Positions 55,620-64,000 of a stretch of DNA of 64,000 nucleotides are shown here, in pieces (the stretch's first letter is position 1; each line of letters opens with the position of its first letter). The translations under genes and the position numbers were made by a program. The notes beneath the pieces were generated by a model that did no database searches, was not told the DNA's origin, and saw nothing but the letters and a program-made list of their open reading frames with translations. The stretch is from Auanema rhodensis. Lineage: Eukaryota > Nematoda > Chromadorea > Rhabditida > Rhabditidae. The stretch spans positions 186,001 through 250,000 of the forward strand of contig CAXKVF010000078.1 in the NCBI GenBank assembly GCA_964057225.1, read 5' to 3'.

Positions 55620-57203
55620 TGAAAACCGCATCTTTTTATCTTTCACGTGAAGCGAGTTACATACCAAGTGCACATCACGTGTACATTTAATTAGCATAAA
55701 TTAAAGTTCACGTAAATTTCAAAGTCATGGTTACCATGAAGCAATATCAATAAAAATTTGTTTTTAGACTAATATGGACATGGGGAATCTAATTTTGAAA
55801 ACCGCATCTCTTTATCTTTCACGTGAAGCGAGTTACATACCAAGTGCACATCACGTGTACATTTAATTAGCATAAATTAAAGTTCACGTAAATTTCAAAG
55901 TCATGGTTACCATGAAGCAATATCAATAAAAATTTGTTTTTAGACTAATATGGACATGGGGAATCTAATTTTGAAAACCGCATCTCTTTATCTTTCACGT
56001 GAAGCGAGTTACATACCAAGTGCACATCACGTGTACATTTAATTAGCATAAATTAAAGTTCACGTAAATTTCAAAGTCATGGTTACCATGAACCAATATC
56101 AATAAAAATTTGTTTTTAGACTAATATGGACAAGGGGAATCTAATTTTGAAAACCGCATCTCTTTATCTTTCACGTGAAGCGAGTTACATACCAAGTGCA
56201 CATCACGTGTACATTTAATTAGCATAAATTAAAGTTCACGTAAATTTCAAAGTCATGGTTACCATGAAGCAATATCGATAAAAATTTGTTTTTAGACTAA
56301 TATGGACATGGGGAATCTAATTTTGAAAACCGCATCTCTTTATCTTTCACGTGAAGCGAGTTACATACCAAGTGCACATCACGTGTACATTTAATTAGCA
56401 TAAATTAAAGTTCACGTAAATTTCAAAGTCATGGTTACCATGAACCAATATCAATAAAAATTTGTTTTTAGACTAATATGGACAAGGGGAATCTAATTTT
56501 GAAAACCGCATCTCTTTATCTTTCACGTGAAGCGAGTTACATACCAAGTGCACATCACGTGTACATTTAATTAGCATAAATTAAAGTTCACGTAAATTTC
56601 AAAGTCATGGTTACCATGAACCAATATCAATAAAAATTTGTTTTTAGACTAATATGGACATGGGGAATCTAATTTTGAAAACCGCATCTCTTTATCTTTC
56701 ACGTGAAGCGAGTTACATACCAAGTGCACATCACGTGTACATTTAATTAGCATAAATTAAAGTTCACGTAAATTTCAAAGTCATGGTTACCATGAAGCAA
56801 TATCAATAAAAATTTGTTTTTAGACTAATATGGACATGGGGAATCTAATTTTGAAAACCGCATCTCTTTATCTTTCACGTGAAGCGAGTTACATACCAAG
56901 TGCACATCACGTGTACATTTAATTAGCATAAATTAAAGTTCACGTAAATTTCAAAGTCATGGTTACCATGCACCAATATCAATAAAAATTTGTTTTTAGA
57001 CTAATATGGACATGGGGAATCTAATTTTGAAAACCGCATCTCTTTATCTTTCACGTGAAGCGAGTTACATACCAAGTGCACATCACGTGTACATTTAATT
57101 AGCATAAATTAAAGTTCACGTAAATTTCAAAGTCATGGTTACCATAAAGCAATATCAATAAAAATTTGTTTTTAGACTTATATGGACATGGGGAATCTAA
57201 TTT
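55620..57203. repeat. Second m15-T unit and following AAGC/AACC monomers
   Basis: Begins with the m15 T tag shared with 54390 and 60020, then AAGC, m162-A AACC, AAGC (with 'atcgata' near 56275), a second m162-A AACC, AACC, AAGC, CACC and the monomer at 57028. That last one has m119 G to A (57146) and m152 A to T (57179). The 57179 change removes a minus-strand stop and creates a chance 60-codon ORF at 57099-57281. Confidence 0.75.
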
Positions 57204-59315
57204 TGAAAACCGCATCTCTTTATCTTTCACGTGAAGCGAGTTACATACCAAGTGCACATCACGTGTACATTTAATTAGCATAAATTAAAGTTCACGTAAA
57301 TTTCAAAGTCATGGTTACCATGAACCAATATCAATAAAAATTTGTTTTTAGACTAATATGGACATGGGGAATCTAATTTTGAAAACCGCATCTCTTTATC
57401 TTTCACGTGAAGCGAGTTACATACCAAGTGCACATCACGTGTACATTTAATTAGCATAAATTAAAGTTCACGTAAATTTCAAAGTCATGGTTACCATGAA
57501 GCAATTTCAATAAAAATTTGTTTTTAGACTAATATGGACATGGGGAATCTAATTTTGAAAACCGCATCTCTTTATCTTTCACGTGAAGCGAGTTACATAC
57601 CAAGTGCACATCACGTGTACATTTAATTAGCATAAATTAAAGTTCACGTAAATTTCAAAGTCATGGTTACCATGAAGCAATTTCAATAAAAATTTGTTTT
57701 TAGACTAATATGGACATGGGGAATCTAATTTTGAAAACCGCATCTCTTTATCTTTCACGTGAAGCGAGTTACATACCAAGTGCACATCACGTGTACATTT
57801 AATTAGCATAAATTAAAGTTCACGTAAATTTCAAAGTCATGGTTACCATGAACCAATATCAATAAAAATTTGTTTTTAGACTAATATGGACAAGGGGAAT
57901 CTAATTTTGAAAACCGCATCTCTTTATCTTTCACGTGAAGCGAGTTACATACCAAGTGCACATCACGTGTACATTTAATTAGCATAAATTAAAGTTCACG
58001 TAAATTTCAAAGTCATGGTTACCATGAACCAATATCAATAAAAATTTGTTTTTAGACTAATATGGACATGGGGAATCTAATTTTGAAAACCGCATCTCTT
58101 TATCTTTCACGTGAAGCGAGTTACATACCAAGTGCACATCACGTGTACATTTAATTAGCATAAATTAAAGTTCACGTAAATTTCAAAGTCATGGTTACCA
58201 TGAAGCAATATCAATAAAAATTTGTTTTTAGACTAATATGGACATGGGGAATCTAATTTTGAAAACCGCATCTCTTTATCTTTCACGTGAAGCGAGTTAC
58301 ATACCAAGTGCACATCACGTGTACATTTAATTAGCATAAATTAAAGTTCACGTAAATTTCAAAGTCATGGTTACCATGAACCAATATCAATAAAAATTTG
58401 TTTTTAGACTAATATGGACATGGGGAATCTAATTTTGAAAACCGCATCTCTTTATCTTTCACGTGAAGCGAGTTACATACCAAGTGCACATCACGTGTAC
58501 ATTTAATTAGCATAAATTAAAGTTCACGTAAATTTCAAAGTCATGGTTACCATGAAGCAATTTCAATAAAAATTTGTTTTTAGACTAATATGGACATGGG
58601 GAATCTAATTTTGAAAACCGCATCTCTTTATCTTTCACGTGAAGCGAGTTACATACCAAGTGCACATCACGTGTACATTTAATTAGCATAAATTAAAGTT
58701 CACGTAAATTTCAAAGTCATGGTTACCATGAAGCAATTTCAATAAAAATTTGTTTTTAGACTAATATGGACATGGGGAATCTAATTTTGAAAACCGCATC
58801 TCTTTATCTTTCACGTGAAGCGAGTTACATACCAAGTGCACATCACGTGTACATTTAATTAGCATAAATTAAAGTTCACGTAAATTTCAAAGTCATGGTT
58901 ACCATGAACCAATATCAATAAAAATTTGTTTTTAGACTAATATGGACAAGGGGAATCTAATTTTTAAAACCGCATCTCTTTATCTTTCACGTGAAGCGAG
59001 TTACATACCAAGTGCACATCACGTGTACATTTAATTAGCATAAATTAAAGTTCACGTAAATTTCAAAGTCATGGTTACCATGAACCAATATCAATAAAAA
59101 TTTGTTTTTAGACTAATATGGACATGGGGAATCTAATTTTGAAAACCGCATCTCTTTATCTTTCACGTGAAGCGAGTTACATACCAAGTGCACATCACGT
59201 GTACATTTAATTAGCATAAATTAAAGTTCACGTAAATTTCAAAGTCATGGTTACCATGAACCAATATCAATAAAAATTTGTTTTTAGACTAATATGGACA
59301 TGGGGAATCTAATTT
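57204..59315. repeat. Six-monomer HOR, two copies (2 x 1056 bp)
   Basis: Units 57204-58259 and 58260-59315 run: AACC; AAGC m127-T; AAGC m127-T; AACC m162-A; AACC; then AAGC in the first copy and AACC in the second. The boundary between the m162-A unit and the next in the second copy has a private G to T change ('tttttaaaacc' near 58971). Confidence 0.83.
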
Positions 59316-60723
59316 TGAAAACCGCATTTCTTTATCTTTCACGTGAAGCGAGTTACATACCAAGTGCACATCACGTGTACATTTAATAAGCATAAATTAA
59401 AGTTCACGTAAATTTCAAAGTCATGGTTACCATGCACCAATATCAATAAAAATTTGTTTTTAGACTAATATGGACATGGGGAATCTAATTTTGAAAACCG
59501 CATCTCTTTATCTTTCACGTGAAGCGAGTTACATACCAAGTGCACATCACGTGTACATTTAATTAGCATAAATTAAAGTTCACGTAAATTTCAAAGTCAT
59601 GGTTACCATGAACCAATATCAATAAAAATTTGTTTTTAGACTAATATGGACATGGGGAATCTAATTTTGAAAACCGCATCTCTTTATCTTTCACGTGAAG
59701 CGAGTTACATACCAAGTGCACATCACGTGTACATTTAATTAGCATAAATTAAAGTTCACGTAAATTTCAAAGTCATGGTTACCATGAAGCAATTTCAATA
59801 AAAATTTGTTTTTAGACTAATATGGACATGGGGAATCTAATTTTGAAAACCGCATCTCTTTATCTTTCACGTGAAGCGAGTTACATACCAAGTGCACATC
59901 ACGTGTACATTTAATTAGCATAAATTAAAGTTCACGTAAATTTCAAAGTCATGGTTACCATGAAGCAATATCAATAAAAATTTGTTTTTAGACTAATATG
60001 GACATGGGGAATCTAATTTTGAAAACCGCATCTTTTTATCTTTCACGTGAAGCGAGTTACATACCAAGTGCACATCACGTGTACATTTAATTAGCATAAA
60101 TTAAAGTTCACGTAAATTTCAAAGTCATGGTTACCATGAAGCAATATCAATAAAAATTTGTTTTTAGACTAATATGGACATGGGGAATCTAATTTTGAAA
60201 ACCGCATCTCTTTATCTTTCACGTGAAGCGAGTTACATACCAAGTGCACATCACGTGTACATTTAATTAGCATAAATTAAAGTTCACGTAAATTTCAAAG
60301 TCATGGTTACCATGAAGCAATATCAATAAAAATTTGTTTTTAGACTAATATGGACATGGGGAATCTAATTTTGAAAACCGCATCTCTTTATCTTTCACGT
60401 GAAGCGAGTTACATACCAAGTGCACATCACGTGTACATTTAATTAGCATAAATTAAAGTTCACGTAAATTTCAAAGTCATGGTTACCATGAAGCAATATC
60501 AATAAAAATTTGTTTTTAGACTAATATGGACATGGGGAATCTAATTTTGAAAACCGCATCTCTTTATCTTTCACGTGAAGCGAGTTACATACCAAGTGCA
60601 CATCACGTGTACATTTAATTAGCATAAATTAAAGTTCACGTAAATTTCAAAGTCATGGTTACCATGCACCAATATCAATAAAAATTTGTTTTTAGACTAA
60701 TATGGACATGGGGAATCTAATTT
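59316..60723. repeat. m73-A unit and AAGC-rich run
   Basis: Eight monomers: m13-T CACC with m73 A (59388), AACC, AAGC m127-T, AAGC, m15-T AAGC (60020), AAGC, AAGC, CACC. It combines the tags of the 53.2 kb and 54.4 kb units in the same order but with fewer monomers between them, as expected after an unequal exchange that deleted part of the intervening array. Confidence 0.72.
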
Positions 60724-63700
60724 TGAAAACCGCATCTCTTTATCTTTCACGTGAAGCGAGTTACATACCAAGTGCACATCACGTGTACATTTAATTAGCA
60801 TAAATTAAAGTTCACGTAAATTTCAAAGTCATGGTTACCATGAACCAATATCAAAAAAAATTGGTTTTTAGACTAATATGGACATGGGGAATCTAATTTT
60901 GAAAACCGCATCTCTTTATCTTTCACGTGAAGCGAGTTACATACCAAGTGCACATCACGTGTACATTTAATTAGCATAAATTAAAGTTCACGTAAATTTC
61001 AAAGTCATGGTTACCATGAAGCAATATCAATAAAAATTTGTTTTTAGACTAATATGGACATGGGGAATCTAATTTTGAAAACCGCATCTCTTTATCTTTC
61101 ACGTGAAGCGAGTTACATACCAAGTGCACATCACGTGTACATTTAATTAGCATAAATTAAAGTTCACGTAAATTTCAAAGTCATGGTTACCATGAAGCAA
61201 TATCAATAAAAATTTGTTTTTAGACTAATATGGACATGGGGAATCTAATTTTGAAAACCGCATCTCTTTATCTTTCACGTGAAGCGAGTTACATACCAAG
61301 TGCACATCACGTGTACATTTAATTAGCATAAATTAAAGTTCACGTAAATTTCAAAGTCATGGTTACCATGAAGCAATATCAATAAAAATTTGTTTTTAGA
61401 CTAATATGGACATGGGGAATCTAATTTTGAAAACCGCATCTCTTTATCTTTCACGTGAAGCGAGTTACATACCAAGTGCACATCACGTGTACATTTAATT
61501 AGCATAAATTAAAGTTCACGTAAATTTCAAAGTCATGGTTACCATGCACCAATATCAATAAAAATTTGTTTTTAGACTAATATGGACATGGGGAATCTAA
61601 TTTTGAAAACCGCATCTCTTTATCTTTCACGTGAAGCGAGTTACATACCAAGTGCACATCACGTGTACATTTAATTAGCATAAATTAAAGTTCACGTAAA
61701 TTTCAAAGTCATGGTTACCATGAAGCAATATCAATAAAAATTTGTTTTTAGACTAATATGGACATGGGGAATCTAATTTTGAAAACCGCATCTCTTTATC
61801 TTTCACGTGAAGCGAGTTACATACCAAGTGCACATCACGTGTACATTTAATTAGCATAAATTAAAGTTCACGTAAATTTCAAAGTCATGGTTACCATGAA
61901 GCAATATCAATAAAAATTTGTTTTTAGACTAATATGGACATGGGGAATCTAATTTTGAAAACCGCATCTCTTTATCTTTCACGTGAAGCGAGTTACATAC
62001 CAAGTGCACATCACGTGTACATTTAATTAGCATAAATTAAAGTTCACGTAAATTTCAAAGTCATGGTTACCATGAACCAATATCAATAAAAATTGGTTTT
62101 TAGACTAATATGGACATGGGGAATCTAATTTTGAAAACCGCATCTCTTTATCTTTCACGTGAAGCGAGTTACATACCAAGTGCACATCACGTGTACATTT
62201 AATTAGCATAAATTAAAGTTCACGTAAATTTCAAAGTCATGGTTACCATGCACCAATATCAATAAAAATTTGTTTTTAGACTAATATGGACATGGGGAAT
62301 CTAATTTTGAAAACCGCATCTCTTTATCTTTCACGTGAAGCGAGTTACATACCAAGTGCACATCACGTGTACATTTAATTAGCATAAATTAAAGTTCACG
62401 TAAATTTCAAAGTCATGGTTACCATGAAGCAATATCAATAAAAATTTGTTTTTAGACTAATATGGACATGGGGAATCTAATTTTGAAAACCGCATCTCTT
62501 TATCTTTCACGTGAAGCGAGTTACATACCAAGTGCACATCACGTGTACATTTAATTAGCATAAATTAAAGTTCACGTAAATTTCAAAGTCATGGTTACCA
62601 TGAACCAATATCAATAAAAATTGGTTTTTAGACTAATATGGACATGGGGAATCTAATTTTGAAAACCGCATCTCTTTATCTTTCACGTGAAGCGAGTTAC
62701 ATACCAAGTGCACATCACGTGTACATTTAATTAGCATAAATTAAAGTTCACGTAAATTTCAAAGTCATGGTTACCATGCACCAATATCAATAAAAATTTG
62801 TTTTTAGACTAATATGGACATGGGGAATCTAATTTTGAAAACCGCATCTCTTTATCTTTCACGTGAAGCGAGTTACATACCAAGTGCACATCACGTGTAC
62901 ATTTAATTAGCATAAATTAAAGTTCACGTAAATTTCAAAGTCATGGTTACCATGAAGCAATATCAATAAAAATTTGTTTTTAGACTAATATGGACATGGG
63001 GAATCTAATTTTGAAAACCGCATCTCTTTATCTTTCACGTGAAGCGAGTTACATACCAAGTGCACATCACGTGTACATTTAATTAGCATAAATTAAAGTT
63101 CACGTAAATTTCAAAGTCATGGTTACCATGAAGCAATATCAATAAAAATTTGTTTTTAGACTAATATGGACATGGGGAATCTAATTTTGAAAACCGCATC
63201 TCTTTATCTTTCACGTGAAGCGAGTTACATACCAAGTGCACATCACGTGTACATTTAATTAGCATAAATTAAAGTTCACGTAAATTTCAAAGTCATGGTT
63301 ACCATGAACCAATATCAATAAAAATTGGTTTTTAGACTAATATGGACATGGGGAATCTAATTTTGAAAACCGCATCTCTTTATCTTTCACGTGAAGCGAG
63401 TTACATACCAAGTGCACATCACGTGTACATTTAATTAGCATAAATTAAAGTTCACGTAAATTTCAAAGTCATGGTTACCATGCACCAATATCAATAAAAA
63501 TTTGTTTTTAGACTAATATGGACATGGGGAATCTAATTTTGAAAACCGCATCTCTTTATCTTTCACGTGAAGCGAGTTACATACCAAGTGCACATCACGT
63601 GTACATTTAATTAGCATAAATTAAAGTTCACGTAAATTTCAAAGTCATGGTTACCATGAAGCAATATCAATAAAAATTTGTTTTTAGACTAATATGGACA

Positions 63701-63891
63701 TGGGGAATCTAATTTTGAAAACCGCATCTCTTTATCTTTCACGTGAAGCGAGTTACATACCAAGTGCACATCACGTGTACATTTAATTAGCATAAATTAA
63801 AGTTCACGTAAATTTCAAAGTCATGGTTACCATGAACCAATATCAATAAAAATTGGTTTTTAGACTAATATGGACATGGGGAATCTAATTT
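60724..63891. repeat. Young HOR with m140-G tag and 3+4 monomer pattern
   Basis: The m140 T to G tag ('attggttt') lies at 60863, 62095, 62623, 63327 and 63855, that is at intervals of 7, 3, 4 and 3 monomers. From 61956 the order is: m140-G AACC, CACC, AAGC, then m140-G AACC, CACC, AAGC, AAGC, then the same three again. A seven-monomer unit made of a 3-mer and a 4-mer therefore appears to be spreading toward the right edge. The first tagged monomer (60724) also has a unique run of eight A (60854-60861 region). Confidence 0.82.
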
Positions 63892-64000
63892 TGAAAACCG
63901 CATCTCTTTATCTTTCACGTGAAGCGAGTTACATACCAAGTGCACATCACGTGTACATTTAATTAGCATAAATTAAAGTTCACGTAAATTTCAAAGTCAT
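63892..64000. repeat. Partial monomer at the window edge (109 bp)
   Basis: The last unit is cut by the window after m109 and shows no change in phase, so the array continues to the right. The left edge likewise begins exactly at m1 with an m13-T CACC monomer, which is only where the window was cut. Confidence 0.95.

Larger units (their letters stand above)
1..64000. repeat. 176-bp satellite DNA array, 363 full monomers plus a partial one
   Basis: The same 176-base unit recurs without a break, always in the same orientation. Unit starts ('tgaaaacc') fall at 1, 177, 353 and so on, and the last is at 63892. That equals 363 x 176 plus a net +3 from nine single-base indels. Consensus GC is 31.8%, with five CpG per unit. 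Most units differ from consensus by a handful of substitutions at most, concentrated at m13, m23, m101, m120-123, m146 and m162-166, while m24-m100 is much quieter. Arrays of this size and homogeneity are known from centromeric, pericentromeric and subtelomeric heterochromatin of eukaryotes, but which applies is inference. I do not recognise the family. Because 176 is 3 x 58 + 2, each monomer shifts the reading frame, so long ORFs cannot persist. Both boundaries lie outside the window. Confidence 0.99.

Noticed and set aside
57099-57281. A 60-codon minus-strand open reading frame
   Set aside because: It lies wholly in satellite monomers. In ordinary monomers the frame is closed by a TAG at the position where this copy has A to T at 57179, so the ORF is the product of one substitution. 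It has no domain, no neighbours and no support as a gene; 176-base monomers also shift frame at each step.
1-64000. CRISPR array
   Set aside because: The units are 176 bp and abut directly. There are no short direct repeats separated by unique spacers, and no cas genes.
1-64000. Protein with tandem repeats encoded by the array
   Set aside because: 176 is not a multiple of three, and stops occur in all frames within one or two monomers, so no repeat protein can be read through.
1-64000. rDNA spacer, 5S cluster, tRNA or snRNA tandem array
   Set aside because: No conserved rRNA or tRNA sequence, A/B box pair or transcribed core could be recognised in the monomer.
1-64000. Known satellites such as alpha satellite, Arabidopsis CEN180 or rice CentO
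   Set aside because: Lengths are similar, but the sequence does not resemble what I know of these families. I could not run a search.
1-64000. Transposon or retroelement insertion within the array
   Set aside because: Monomer phase is unbroken apart from nine one-base changes, leaving no room for an insert, target-site duplication or terminal repeat.
1-64000. Inverted monomers or an array orientation switch
   Set aside because: Every unit start I tracked is in the same orientation, and the total length is accounted for exactly by same-strand monomers.

Overview
The whole 64,000-base window is one uninterrupted, head-to-tail satellite DNA array. The unit is 176 bp and 31.8% GC (56 of 176 bases in the consensus monomer). 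Counting phase from base 1 to the last unit start gives 363 complete monomers (1-63891) and a 109-base partial monomer at the right edge. Both ends lie inside the array, so no flank is visible. All monomers point the same way. I found no gene, RNA gene, transposon, inversion or unique-sequence island. Monomers usually differ from consensus by 0-4 substitutions. Only nine length changes occur, each of one base: five +1 monomers of 177 bp early and midway, then three -1 and one +1 in a single cluster at 54.4-55.5 kb.

Organism: an array this long, AT-rich, nearly nucleosome-sized and homogenised into higher-order repeats (HORs) indicates a nuclear eukaryotic genome, probably (peri)centromeric or other constitutive heterochromatin. 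I do not recognise the satellite family and cannot say plant or animal with confidence. It does not look like alpha satellite, Arabidopsis CEN180 or maize/rice CentC/CentO as I know them.

Numbering used below: m1 is the t of 'tgaaaacc', and monomer 881-1056 is the consensus. The main diagnostic alleles are m13 C/T, m23 T/C, m101 C/T, m120-123 AACC (default), CACC, AAGC or AACT, m146 T/C, m162 T/A, m165 G/A and m166 G/A. Rare alleles serve as tags for block copies.

Layout. (1) 1-3520: short mixed HORs, including a 352-bp dimer in tandem. (2) 3521-11793 and 11794-about 22529: two successive copies of an 8-11 kb block, each reshaped by smaller duplications of 2, 4 and 10 monomers. (3) About 22530-24641: near-consensus monomers with a few rare alleles shared with the 54-59 kb zone. 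(4) 24642-40837: a mosaic of 7-, 11- and 17-monomer blocks copied at offsets of 22, 39, 41, 42 and 70 monomers. (5) 40838-47525: weakly ordered, many private mutations. (6) 47526-53157: clean 6-mer and 7-mer HORs. (7) 53158-64000: 6-mer and 7-mer HORs rich in AAGC monomers, ending in a young 3+4 pattern.

Every monomer carries a 10-bp palindrome TTCACGTGAA, a second CACGTG and a third CACGT core. The TCACGT cores start at m24, m56 and m89, so they are 32 and 33 bp apart. Each monomer also has a 15-bp near-perfect dyad containing a BstEII site, an AATAAA and an A-tract. I found no system encoded here. The points of interest are the HOR architecture, the record of unequal exchange, and the strongly conserved, evenly spaced E-box/G-box-like motifs.
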